Of a stretch of DNA of 45,430 nucleotides, positions 16,291 to 23,919 are shown one piece after another (position 1 is the stretch's first letter; each line of letters starts with the position of its first letter). Origin of the DNA: an uncultured Clostridium sp. (GTDB taxonomy: Bacteria; Bacillota; Clostridia; TANB77; CAG-508). The position numbers and the translations under genes were made by a program. The stretch spans positions 1-45,430 of the forward strand of contig CAJMJN010000009.1 in assembly GCA_905213875.1 (NCBI GenBank), read 5' to 3'. The notes under the pieces are model-generated. The model saw nothing but the letters and a program-made list of their open reading frames with translations, was not told the origin of the DNA and did no database searches.

Positions 16291-16644
16291 TTATCTGTAG
16301 AATCCAAGAATTACATCTATAAGTGCCAAACCACAAGTAATTAATACCATTGATATTAAAGTTGTTTTAATATTTTGCATATTTCTTCTTCTTTCTCCCT
16401 CATCATTTGTTTTTAGGCAATAAACATAGTAAATGAAATAACCACCACAAATTGTTATTCCTATACCAGTTAGCCATTTAATTACTGCATTAACTAAATT
16501 TTGTGTTCCTATAACTAATTTAGTTTCTTCAAAACTTGCTGCATGAACTATCTGTTGCATTGCAAATAATAAAACAACAAATAAGATTATTCTTAAACCA
16601 ATCTTAATTGCTGTTTTTATTTTTTCTTTATTTTTATTCATCAT
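16291..16644 (-). CDS. VirB2/TrbC-like pilin-type membrane protein
   Basis: A 117-residue protein with an N-terminal hydrophobic signal-like segment (IGLRIILFVVLLFAMQQIVHA, cleavage possible after HAA), then two membrane segments (around 'WLTGIGITICGGYFIYYVY' and 'TTLISMVLITCGLALIDVIL') joined by a charged loop. This layout and the position just before the VirB6-like gene fit the TrbC/VirB2 group that builds the transfer channel or pilus-like structure. ATG 16644 overlaps the end of the coupling-protein gene. Confidence 0.7.
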   Translation of the reverse strand: MMNKNKEKIKTAIKIGLRIILFVVLLFAMQQIVHAASFEETKLVIGTQNLVNAVIKWLTGIGITICGGYFIYYVYCLKTNDEGERRRNMQNIKTTLISMVLITCGLALIDVILGFYR

Positions 16645-18643
16645 TGTCCTTTCTCTTCCTACTTACTCTCCAGTTTTCACGAAGTTCTTTTAAATTCTGT
16701 CTTTCTTCAAAATCTTCTTCATCCATATTATTTATTTCATCCCAAATGTTCCATATTTTAACCTTTTGAATTTCTCTTATTGGTCTTTCTTCCTCTCTTT
16801 TGATTCTTAATTTTTTATTTTCTTCTTTTGTTCCCATTCCATTTAATTTATTAAAATACATTTTTGATATATCTGGAACATATAATATAGCTGAATATTC
16901 ACCTGCAATCATTACTAAAATAATTGGGCTTTGTATTCTTAGCACTTCATCTGCTGTTAACATCTTTCTAGAAATTAAACTCATACTGCTACTACTATTA
17001 TCATATTTAATATTCGTGTTACTACTTTCACCATAACTTTGTGCTGAATATACTCCGTAATTTGTCTGATATTTTAGTTGCTGTTTCAACACTATTTGAT
17101 TTTAAATATATTAGAGTAGCATTGTCTAAAATATTCTGTGCTCCTTCTTTTCCGTATTTTTCTTCTAGTTGTCCAAAACTTTGAATTGCAATTGTAAATC
17201 TGCAATTTCTACCGTCTTGAAACTGTTAGCATTGACTGAAATGTATCAATTTTTGTAAAGTTAGCAAATTCATCCAATATAAAATTCATTCTTATAGGTA
17301 GCTCTCCTCCCGAATTTCTACTGCTATCTACAATTGCTGTATATAACTGTTGTACTAATAGACTACCGTAATTTATGATATGTTAATTTATCATCACTCA
17401 ATAAAATATATATTACTGTTTTCTTTGTTGCAAAATCTCTTAAATCAAAATCCGATTTTTGTATTGTATCTGCAACATATTCACTTACAAACATTTGTAA
17501 AGTAGAAAGTGCTGCCGCCACAAAACTTCCTCTTGTTTTTGATGGTGCTGTACCTGCTACTGCAAAAAACTTTTTTATAGGATCTTCTGCTGTTTTATTT
17601 TTCATATATTTGTCAATTAACATTTCACCATCATCTGCTGTTTTAAACATTTCAGCCACAAAATAATAAGCATTTGTTAAAGTTTGATATTCTCTTCTGC
17701 CTTTATTTTCAAGTACCACAGCCATAATTGCTGTTTTTATTACACTCTGTTCTCCATTAACCCAGATAGGCTCTGTCTTATCATTTTTTTCTACTAATAT
17801 ATTTACAATATCATTTACAAGACTTTCAGCAAGTGGAATATTATCATCTTCTACTGCATTTATAACTAAATCTAAAAAATTATAATGATTACTTTTTAAA
17901 AAATTTATAAAATCTAATGCAATTACATTATATCCAAGTTCTTTTAATTTTGGTGCTGTATATAAATATAATTCACCTTTTACATCACTAATTAACATAT
18001 TTTCTGATGCTAACCCAAGCATTGTTATACTTGGAATTAAAATTGACCTTGACTTTCCTGATCCTGAGCTACCTATTAAAATCGTATGTAAATTATCTCC
18101 AATGAAATGTATTTTTTCTAGATTTCCATTTCTTTCAAAATTAGTTATTATTCCACCTGAATCAAAACAACTTTCTTTATATTCTTTGTTTCTATCAATT
18201 ATATTGTAACTAAATATTTTATCATAGTCCTTCTTTTGTAACCACCAAGCTGTTCCGTATTGTCCATCTCCTGCTGGTACTGGTACTTCTATTTTATCTG
18301 TTAATTTTATTGTTTTGCTATGATATATATTTTTAGTTTTATTAGTAAATAATAATAAAAATGTTATTACTATTGTTTCTAATATTATAAATATAAGTAA
18401 TATTCTTTTGTCTGCGAATAGTGTTTTTATTATATCTTGTAAATTCAAATTTAGCATACTTTCAAAATCTTTGCTTAATAAAAAATGTAGATTTACAGAT
18501 GTGTAAGCACATATTCCTATACTAAATATTATCGCTATTATAAGTAAAATTTTTCTATTTATGTTTTTTCTCCTTTTTTGGAACTCCACATTCCTCCTTT
18601 TCATGTAAATTAAAAGAACATCTACTTTATAATAAATGTTCAT
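16634..18643 (-). CDS. virD4: VirD4/TraG-type coupling protein with three in-frame CGG shifts
   Basis: The coupling ATPase that brings relaxase-bound DNA to the T4SS. Two N-terminal membrane segments (near 'LLIIAIIFSIGICAYTSV' and 'LLIFIILETIVITFLLLF') precede Walker A 'IGSSGSGKSRS'. The frame is restored only by skipping C at three CGG codons: 17368, 17214 and 17057. This yields YHKL-GSLLVQQ, then Walker B 'MNFILDEFANF', SR-GRNCRFTIAIQS-FGQ, and DKL-GVYSAQSYG, all typical VirD4 features in correct order. The joined length is about 668 residues. The C-terminal part ends with a charged region. A GTG at 18589 with AGGAGG close upstream is an alternative start. It follows the relaxase by 2 bases. 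Confidence 0.88.
17055..17057 (-). other. CGG recoding site 5 (VirD4, third in gene)
   Basis: TTA-CGG-A. Skipping C gives TTA-GGA-GTA (L-G-V), joining SDKL to GVYSAQSYG and the C-terminal domain. Confidence 0.82.
17212..17214 (-). other. CGG recoding site 6 (VirD4, second in gene)
   Basis: AGA-CGG-TAG. Skipping C gives AGA-GGT-AGA, the family's SRGR motif before the IQS/QL region. The zero frame has a stop right after the CGG. Confidence 0.85.
17366..17368 (-). other. CGG recoding site 7 (VirD4, first in gene)
   Basis: TTA-CGG-TAG. Skipping C gives TTA-GGT-AGT-CTA and opens the frame into Walker B (DEFAN). The zero frame stops right after the CGG. Confidence 0.87.
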
Positions 18644-18645
18644 TG

Positions 18646-19878
18646 TTATTTTTCCCAGTTAAAACTAGATGCATTCATTTTATTAATTGCAATATCTTTT
18701 TTTGCTTGTTTAGATAATTGTTTTTTATATTTTATTTCAAAATTTTTCACATACTTTTCCTCTTGTCTTGCTGAAAAATAAACACAATTAAATATTCTCC
18801 ATATCAAACTTTCAGTTTCATTATAGTACATTGTTTTATCATCTTCTATTTTTTGATTTAATAAGGCTCTCTCAAAATTCAAAATTTGATTTCCTATTAT
18901 CTTTTTTATTTCTTCTTCTGCTTTTTCTTTTTCCAATTTTTGTGCTTCTTCAATTTTATTTTTATCACTATACTTAAAAGTAATAATTTTCTGTTTTGCC
19001 AATATATATTCATTAATTTGCTTTTGTGTATCTAATGACTTCTCAATAATTTTTTGTGATAAATCATCTACTTTTTTTATAACTTCAGGATACTTCTTTA
19101 AATATTGATATTTTATACTTCCACTTGTTTCTTTTAATAATTTTCTTAATTCTAATAAATCTAATGCAATATTTTTTATATTTCTATATTTAAGTCTTTG
19201 TGGAATAATTTTCTTATTTTGATAATCTTTTTCATATCTCATCATGTCTTTTAAAAATTTACTATCACTACTTATTTTTTTCAAATTTTGTAATGTTATA
19301 TTTTCTTGTATTATCTTCTTTTTAGCAATATCCTTTTCCTTATATAATTGTAATAAATCATCTCTAAAAATGCTATTAGTAAATTCATCTTTCATTTTAT
19401 TTATTACATTATATTTTATAAAATAATTCATTTTTTCTTTTTGCTTACTCCACATCATTACTTGTAAATGTGGATGTCCACTTTCTAAATGAACAGCACC
19501 TGCATATTGTAAATCTTCATATTTTATATTCATTTTTTTAGCAAAACTTATTAACTTACTTTCAAAAAGTTCTTTCCATTTTTCTTTTGAATCATACCCC
19601 AATCTTATTGCATCATATTCATCTAATGATATCGTACATCTGAATATTGGCATTTTGTTATATGCTAAATTAGTTATATATGAATTTACTGGCTCTATAT
19701 CTTTCATTTTTTCTATATCTGGAAAATCTGCAATCTTTCCAAATAATCCATGTTCAGTATTTTTATTTTTTATAGCATATTCACTATATGCCAAATAATT
19801 TGTATAATTTTTATGTTTAAAAAATGTAGTTCTTTTATTTGGATTAAATGTTTCAAATAAGAAAATTATATTATTCAT
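18646..19878 (-). CDS. MobP-type (MobL-like) relaxase
   Basis: The DNA-nicking transesterase that starts conjugative transfer. The histidine cluster of the HUH/relaxase fold is seen in 'GAVHLESGHPHLQVMMW' (about residues 126-142). Upstream, 'YLAYSEYAIKNKNTEHGLFG' and 'PIFRCTISLDEYDA' match MobP/MobL-type N-termini. The rest (about 150-410) is long charged helix. 410 residues is normal. ATG 19878 overlaps the stop of the ribbon-helix-helix gene, and the coupling protein follows directly. This is the classic accessory-relaxase-coupling protein order, with the probable oriT about 480 bases upstream. Confidence 0.82.
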   Translation of the reverse strand: MNNIIFLFETFNPNKRTTFFKHKNYTNYLAYSEYAIKNKNTEHGLFGKIADFPDIEKMKDIEPVNSYITNLAYNKMPIFRCTISLDEYDAIRLGYDSKEKWKELFESKLISFAKKMNIKYEDLQYAGAVHLESGHPHLQVMMWSKQKEKMNYFIKYNVINKMKDEFTNSIFRDDLLQLYKEKDIAKKKIIQENITLQNLKKISSDSKFLKDMMRYEKDYQNKKIIPQRLKYRNIKNIALDLLELRKLLKETSGSIKYQYLKKYPEVIKKVDDLSQKIIEKSLDTQKQINEYILAKQKIITFKYSDKNKIEEAQKLEKEKAEEEIKKIIGNQILNFERALLNQKIEDDKTMYYNETESLIWRIFNCVYFSARQEEKYVKNFEIKYKKQLSKQAKKDIAINKMNASSFNWEK

Positions 19879-20335
19879 TTCTATATAATTCTCCTATTGT
19901 ATAAAAATCATATAAATCCTGTTTGTGCATTTTTTCTGTGTCTCGTGATATATAATAATTGGCTTTTTTACGAGCATTATTTAACATATTTATGAACTCC
20001 TTATGCATATCATCTCCTAGTAATTTATACATTACTTCTCCCTGCAAATATGTGTTTATTACTGATGTTCTTAAATATTTTGCATTTATTTTTCTTTGAC
20101 TTGCTATAAATGGTTTTAACTTTTCATCTAACATTTGATCTAATGCTTTTACTATAAAATCCAAACTTTCTTTATACATTTCAACATTTAGTTCTTTTTC
20201 AATCCCTGCCCTTGCTATTTCAGAAAGACTATTATATGAACTTTTTTCTACCATCTTTTTTAGCATTTCTTTTTTACTTTTTGAAATTCTTATAGTTAAT
20301 TTTTCTAATTTTTCACTTGATTTTTTATTTTCCAA
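19871..20335 (-). CDS. Ribbon-helix-helix mobilisation accessory protein (MobC-like)
   Basis: A 154-residue protein whose first ~60 residues match the ribbon-helix-helix DNA-binding fold of mobilisation accessory proteins: 'KLTIRISKSKKEMLKKMVEK' then 'SLSEIARAGIEKEL'. The remainder is helical. The preferred start is TTG 20335, 4 bases after AGGAGG, rather than the open frame's upstream ATG. It lies between the probable oriT and the relaxase, fitting a role in binding oriT and recruiting the relaxase. The start overlap with the relaxase gene indicates coupling. Confidence 0.75.
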   Translation of the reverse strand: MENKKSSEKLEKLTIRISKSKKEMLKKMVEKSSYNSLSEIARAGIEKELNVEMYKESLDFIVKALDQMLDEKLKPFIASQRKINAKYLRTSVINTYLQGEVMYKLLGDDMHKEFINMLNNARKKANYYISRDTEKMHKQDLYDFYTIGELYRNE

Positions 20336-20362
20336 ACTTCCTCCTTGCTCCCACTTTCTCAA

Positions 20363-20460
20363 TCAAAATTGCCTTCAAGCAATTTTGCAGGATCAGGGCG
20401 ACCTACTGTCACCCCAAAACTGCCTAAAAGCGTGGCTTTTAGCTGGGTGCTTTAAAAAAT
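20363..20460. other. Probable origin of transfer (oriT)
   Basis: Non-coding stretch, the most GC-rich of the element, directly upstream of the accessory and relaxase genes. It has a perfect 8-bp inverted repeat AAAATTGC/GCAATTTT (20365-20372 and 20379-20386, loop 6), a core GGGCGACCTACTGTCACCCC, and a second perfect 8-bp repeat CTAAAAGC/GCTTTTAG (20424-20431 and 20435-20442, loop 3). Position and twin hairpins are typical of oriT; the nick site is not determined. Confidence 0.65.
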
Positions 20461-20502
20461 AGAGGTAGTCATTTAGACATCCTCAAATTTTCTTAATTTT
20501 TA

Positions 20503-20733
20503 TCAATATTCTTCATCTTCTGATATTTCTTCTCCTGTAACATCTACATAATCCATTATAATACATAACGCTTCATCATAACTTTTTGCTTCTGTAGTTA
20601 TCTTATTAAACATTTCTTTTGCCTCTTCTTCTAGTCCATTTTTCTTTAATGTTCTAGATGCAATTCCCATTAAGTTATAAATATTTCCGTCTTCTCCTAA
20701 TAATTTGCACTTTGGTTTTTCAGATTTATTCAA
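20503..20733 (-). CDS. Small ICE protein (76 aa), TTG start coupled to the upstream paralogue
   Basis: A 76-residue protein with the pattern 'KPKCKLLGEDGNIYNLMG' and 'KSYDEALCIIMDYVDV', which I recognise as widespread in Firmicutes ICEs and phages but of unknown function. It is clearly related to the C-terminal half of the preceding gene. Start TTG 20733 lies inside that gene's last codons, with GGAGG 9 bases upstream; the ATG closer to GGAGG leaves no spacing. It ends EEISEDEEY, an acidic-aromatic end like those of its neighbours. It is the last gene before the oriT region. Confidence 0.7.
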   Translation of the reverse strand: MNKSEKPKCKLLGEDGNIYNLMGIASRTLKKNGLEEEAKEMFNKITTEAKSYDEALCIIMDYVDVTGEEISEDEEY

Positions 20734-21289
20734 ATTCTTCATCCTCCTCATTTTCTCTTTCTTCAACAATTTCAACATATTCATTTATGATATCAAATGC
20801 TTCGTCATAACTGTAAGTTGTTGTTGCTCTTTCAATCATTTCTCTTGATTCATTAAATAGCTTATTGTCTTTTAATGTTTTTGAAACTTCACAAATGATA
20901 TCGTACATTACACCTCGTTCATTATCAATATTACATTTTGGCTTTTCTTTTATTTCATTATTTATCTTATTTTTTTCTTCTGTCTTTCTCATCTTTTCTG
21001 AAATATTTAAAAATTCCAATGCGATTTGTTTAAATTTTCCATATTGAAAATCATTTCTCATCTCATACATCATTAAATGTATAATTTCACTTATCTGATT
21101 TGAGCTTAATGCTTTTCTTTCGACTCTTTCAATTTCTTCTTTTTCTTTTTGTGTTCCCATAGACAAGTTTAGTGGTGAATCACTTACATATCCTAATCCC
21201 ATTAAACTATGAGCTAAAGCTTCTCTATATTCGGTATCTAAATTAGCATCATATGTTGCTTCTCTTATATCACTTAATTTAATTTTCAT
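20726..21289 (-). CDS. Two-part ICE protein with EDEEFE tail; C-half paralogous to the next gene
   Basis: The N-terminal half (about 1-110) is helical and unrecognised ('ALAHSLMGLGYVSDSPLN', 'IIHLMMYEMRNDFQYGK'). The C-terminal half 'EKPKCNIDNERGVMYDII ... YSYDEAFDIINEYVEI' aligns by eye with the following 76-residue protein, so a domain has been duplicated or fused. It ends NEEDEEFE. The tail DNA carries GAGGAGGAT and the overlapping TTG start of the next gene. ATG 21289 is chosen (AGGTG 6 bases before); ATG 21292 and GTG 21298 are also in frame. Confidence 0.65.
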   Translation of the reverse strand: MKIKLSDIREATYDANLDTEYREALAHSLMGLGYVSDSPLNLSMGTQKEKEEIERVERKALSSNQISEIIHLMMYEMRNDFQYGKFKQIALEFLNISEKMRKTEEKNKINNEIKEKPKCNIDNERGVMYDIICEVSKTLKDNKLFNESREMIERATTTYSYDEAFDIINEYVEIVEERENEEDEEFE

Positions 21290-21309
21290 CATAATCACCT
21301 GTTCTTTCT

Positions 21310-21948
21310 TTATTCGAATTCTTCCTCGTTATCTTGTTCAATATAATCTATTAAATCTCTTTCTTGTTTTAAATAACCGTATGAAGTATGCTTCATGTTT
21401 TTATCTTCAGCATATTCCTTGCCTAATCTTCTCATATCAGTATATTCTATTAAATCTTCTACATCAATTTTTCCATCATATACTAATCTCCTTCCAAGTT
21501 CTTTGTCATCATATGCTTCAGTTAAATCAAAAGACTCAATATTTTTTGCATATTTTAAAACATCTTTAATATTTCTAATGTTATCTTCTTCTGCTTCCAT
21601 TATTGCAAGTATTTTATATTTATCATATTCCTTAAAATTTTTAACAATATTGTAAAACTTTTTTATATCTTTAAATGGAGTAGTATATCCTGATCTATTT
21701 GCTTTACAAATCATATCATTAACATAGCTAGAAATATCAACAGCAAAATCTTCATCTTCTTTATCCATAAATATACATTCTTTTATATGTGTATCTTGTG
21801 TTGTATACTTGTTGTAATTTAATCCAAGATATTCAAAATCTTTTTCTAACTCTTCTCTACTTCTGGGAATTATAATTTTTATTTCCTTATATATTTCTGA
21901 TTCTTCATATTCTTTTTTATTTACCATATCAATTTTAGCAATTAACAA
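21310..21948 (-). CDS. Hypothetical ICE protein with NEEEFE tail (TTC codon)
   Basis: A 212-residue acidic, soluble protein with helical segments ('REELEKDFEYLGLNYNKYTT', 'KYKILAIMEAEEDNIRNI') and no recognised motif. The start is TTG 21948 with AGGAG 10 bases upstream; the first ATG is internal and has no ribosome site. It ends EQDNEEEFE. Here Phe is coded by TTC and no downstream start overlaps the tail, so the peptide end seems to be kept for itself. The next gene starts 18 bases later. Confidence 0.7.
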   Translation of the reverse strand: MLIAKIDMVNKKEYEESEIYKEIKIIIPRSREELEKDFEYLGLNYNKYTTQDTHIKECIFMDKEDEDFAVDISSYVNDMICKANRSGYTTPFKDIKKFYNIVKNFKEYDKYKILAIMEAEEDNIRNIKDVLKYAKNIESFDLTEAYDDKELGRRLVYDGKIDVEDLIEYTDMRRLGKEYAEDKNMKHTSYGYLKQERDLIDYIEQDNEEEFE

Positions 21949-21971
21949 TTTTCTTCATCTCCTAACTTGTG

Positions 21972-22197
21972 TTACTCAAATTCTTCTTCATTTATTTGTC
22001 TTTTTGGATGATTAACTTTTTCTTCACTTTTTTGTTCATCTATCATTTCTTGTAATAAACCTATTTTTTTTTTTGCTTTTTTCCCATTCCTTTGAAAATC
22101 CTTTTTTCGCCTCTGTTAATGATAAATCTTTTGAATAGCATATCCAATTGTGTACTTCCATTTCATACATTTCTTCTAATAATTCTACCTTATTCAA
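21972..22197 (-). pseudogene. Small ICE protein with EEEFE tail, frame broken at an A11 run
   Basis: The TTG start at 22197 overlaps the end of the DUF3560 gene (GGAGG 9 bases upstream). The frame runs 'NKVELLEEMYEMEVHNWICY ... KKGFSKEWEKSKKK' into a run of 11 A (minus strand, about 22073-22063), then ends after 10 more codons. One base fewer continues as 'IGLLQEMIDEQKSEEKV ... NEEEFE' to the TAA at 21972 (about 74 residues). The preserved tail indicates that the downstream frame is the real one. It could be a homopolymer sequencing error, slippage-corrected expression, or a recent mutation. An AGG just after the run offers another possible shift point. Function unknown. Confidence 0.6.
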
Positions 22198-22906
22198 ATT
22201 CTTCGTCCTCCTCTTTTTCTTTTGATTTTTCAGCAATTTCTTTTACTATAATATTAGTTGCCCTTATACAGTTCAGATTAAACACTCTCTGCCATGCTTT
22301 TTCATATCTAGACCATCTAAATCCATAAGACTTTAATATTTTTCTCGTGTCTTCATCTGGAATATTGTCAAATAAAAATTGAATTCTATTTATTTCTTTA
22401 TTATGAATAACTTTTCCATTTTCAAAATTAATTTCTTGAAATTCTATATTCTCTAATTTTTCAAGTCTTTCAATTCTTTTTTTAGTTTCTCTTATTGTTG
22501 CTCCTATATTAGTAAGTTCCCATGTACTATGTTCTCTTGCTTTTATACTAGCTTTTTCATTTTCTAATCTTTCCAATTTTTCTTTTAGTTTAATTATTGC
22601 TTGTGGATCATCACTATATATTACTTTACTATTTTCAGCATTTTCTGCCCTTTCCTTATAAAAGTTACTTTTATTATCTTCTTCTATTGATTTCCTAATA
22701 TCATCTTGTGCCTTTTTGATTAATTTCCTATGTCTTTTTTCAGAATGATGTCCTACCAATATTGGTTGTCCAGGTACAATTTGTAGTATTCTATTGGCGT
22801 TTGAATTACTATATTGGCTAGATCTTTCTTGTGCTTTTAGAGATAATTCCTTATACCTTTCTATTCTTCTTTTTCTTCTTTCTTCGTAATCACTTCTTCC
22901 TCCCAT
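22190..22906 (-). CDS. DUF3560-domain protein with EEDEEFE tail
   Basis: A 238-residue protein. Residues 5-60 match the DUF3560 pattern: 'YEERRKRRIERYKEL', then 'IVPGQPILVGHHSEKRHRKL'. DUF3560 proteins are common on plasmids, ICEs and phages with no proven function. A long charged helix follows (about 75-150), and a C-terminal part 'DEDTRKILKSYGFRWSRYEKAWQRVFN' resembles motifs found in mobile-element replication/anti-restriction proteins. It ends KEEDEEFE. The tail DNA contains the ribosome site and overlapping TTG start of the next gene. ATG 22906 overlaps the small membrane-protein gene upstream. Confidence 0.8.
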   Translation of the reverse strand: MGGRSDYEERRKRRIERYKELSLKAQERSSQYSNSNANRILQIVPGQPILVGHHSEKRHRKLIKKAQDDIRKSIEEDNKSNFYKERAENAENSKVIYSDDPQAIIKLKEKLERLENEKASIKAREHSTWELTNIGATIRETKKRIERLEKLENIEFQEINFENGKVIHNKEINRIQFLFDNIPDEDTRKILKSYGFRWSRYEKAWQRVFNLNCIRATNIIVKEIAEKSKEKEEDEEFE

Positions 22907-23004
22907 CTTCTATCACTTTCCTTTCCTACGATTAAACAACAATGTAGTAACAATGTTAAAAAAGAACTTATCATTGCTACACCTATTAATATTAAAATAT
23001 ACAC
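22861..23004 (-). CDS. Small single-pass membrane protein (47 aa)
   Basis: Start GTG 23004 with GGAGG 7 bases upstream; the product begins MYILILIGVAMISSFLTLLL, one membrane segment, then an acidic/basic tail 'KESDRRWEEEVITKKEE'. The longer open frame from 23085 would begin inside the promoter at 23057-23085, so the internal GTG is preferred. It is the first gene of the DUF3560-to-oriT operon. Family unknown. Confidence 0.65.
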   Translation of the reverse strand: MYILILIGVAMISSFLTLLLHCCLIVGKESDRRWEEEVITKKEEKEE

Positions 23005-23056
23005 TTTAATTCCTCCATTTTTTATAAAAAAAGAGCTTATATAAAGTTTGTGTTGT

Positions 23057-23085
23057 ATCTTAACTCTTACACTCACTTTATACAA
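23057..23085 (-). promoter_or_regulatory. Promoter of the DUF3560 operon (TTGTAT-N17-TAAGAT)
   Basis: -35 TTGTAT (23085-23080), 17-base spacer, -10 TAAGAT (23062-23057). The AGAGTTAAGAT core is shared with the promoter at 23885-23913. Confidence 0.75.
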
Positions 23086-23088
23086 GTC

Positions 23089-23853
23089 TTATTCAAATTC
23101 TTCTTCACTTTCTTCAATTATTTTATTATAACTATATTTTTCTAAAATAGGTTTATAATATTTTTCTTCTGCTTTTTCCCTTGCTTTTTTTGCATCTTCA
23201 ATATTACTAAAATATCCTAAAAAATAAGTTTTTCCTTTAAATCCAATTGTAGCTTTATATTTCATTTTATCTTTTTTAAAAGATACTCCTCTTACACCAC
23301 TTGTATTAGCTCGACTAATTTTATTATTTAAAAAATCAAGTCTTGTCCCTTCTTTTAATATATTTTCTTTTTTGTATTCATTACCTATTCGAGTATAACT
23401 TTTAGTCTGATTATTTATCACCTCTTTACAATCTTTTACTTTACCTTCTCTCAATCTATTTCCATTGACAACTACTTCTTGTCCACAATCACATCTACAT
23501 CTCCAATAATAAATGTTTTTATTTTCTCCATTTTTCGTCTTTTTACATTCAATTTTTTCTAATCCCATAACAAAAAGTTTATTTATTTTTTTTCCTGTTA
23601 AATCAATTACTTTATTTCTTGCATTTTTTTTGAACATTTCCTTATGCAAACATCCACAACTTTTCTTATCTCCTGTTACCAGTACATTTCTACTAACAGT
23701 TACTTCATTACCACAATCACATTTACATAGCCAAAATCCTTTATCTCTATTTTTTCCATTTTTATCTCTCTTATGTTCTATATGGTCAAATCTTATAACA
23801 ATTAATTTTCCGAATTTTTTTCCAATTAAATCTGTTGTATTCAACTTAATCAC
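23089..23853 (-). CDS. AP2-domain protein with two zinc-ribbon-like repeats and ESEEEFE tail
   Basis: A probable DNA-binding protein of phage/ICE type (254 residues). It has two copies of a module that starts 'DLIGKKFGKLIVI' or 'DLTGKKINKLFVM' and carries a Cys pattern ('WLCKCDCGNEVTV...CGC' at about 41-68; 'WRCRCDCGQEVVV' at about 117-129, with only one later Cys kept). An AP2 domain follows: 'NTSGVRGVSFKKDKMKYKAT' and 'FKGKTYFLGYFSNIEDAKKA' (about 184-232). Such proteins relate to AP2-HNH homing endonucleases, but I see no HNH motif, so binding without cutting is likely. It ends EESEEEFE. It is a single-gene unit between two promoters of the same type. Confidence 0.8.
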   Translation of the reverse strand: MIKLNTTDLIGKKFGKLIVIRFDHIEHKRDKNGKNRDKGFWLCKCDCGNEVTVSRNVLVTGDKKSCGCLHKEMFKKNARNKVIDLTGKKINKLFVMGLEKIECKKTKNGENKNIYYWRCRCDCGQEVVVNGNRLREGKVKDCKEVINNQTKSYTRIGNEYKKENILKEGTRLDFLNNKISRANTSGVRGVSFKKDKMKYKATIGFKGKTYFLGYFSNIEDAKKAREKAEEKYYKPILEKYSYNKIIEESEEEFE

Positions 23854-23884
23854 TTCCTAAATAATATCTCTAAAAATTTGTCTT

Positions 23885-23913
23885 ATCTTAACTCTTCTTT
23901 ACATACTATTCAA
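23885..23913 (-). promoter_or_regulatory. Promoter of the AP2-protein gene (TTGAAT-N17-TAAGAT)
   Basis: -35 TTGAAT (23913-23908), 17-base spacer, -10 TAAGAT (23890-23885), with AGAGTTAAGATA as in the next promoter downstream. It begins about 7 bases after the metK stop. Confidence 0.75.
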
Positions 23914-23919
23914 GTCTTT

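Noticed and set aside
7700..18643. Explaining the CGG breaks as random sequencing or assembly indels
   Set aside because: All eight are an extra C before GG, and in all eight the CGG is in the upstream frame. Random indels would hit other bases and frames, especially the many A/T homopolymers; only one such case (22063-22073) is seen. Raw reads are still needed to settle it.
16634..18643. The VirD4 gene as a dead pseudogene
   Set aside because: All motifs remain in the right order and spacing after three identical one-base corrections, and the genes around it are tightly coupled and intact.
23089..23853. AP2-HNH homing endonuclease
   Set aside because: The AP2 domain and Cys-containing modules are present, but no HNH catalytic motif could be found, so a nuclease call is not supported.
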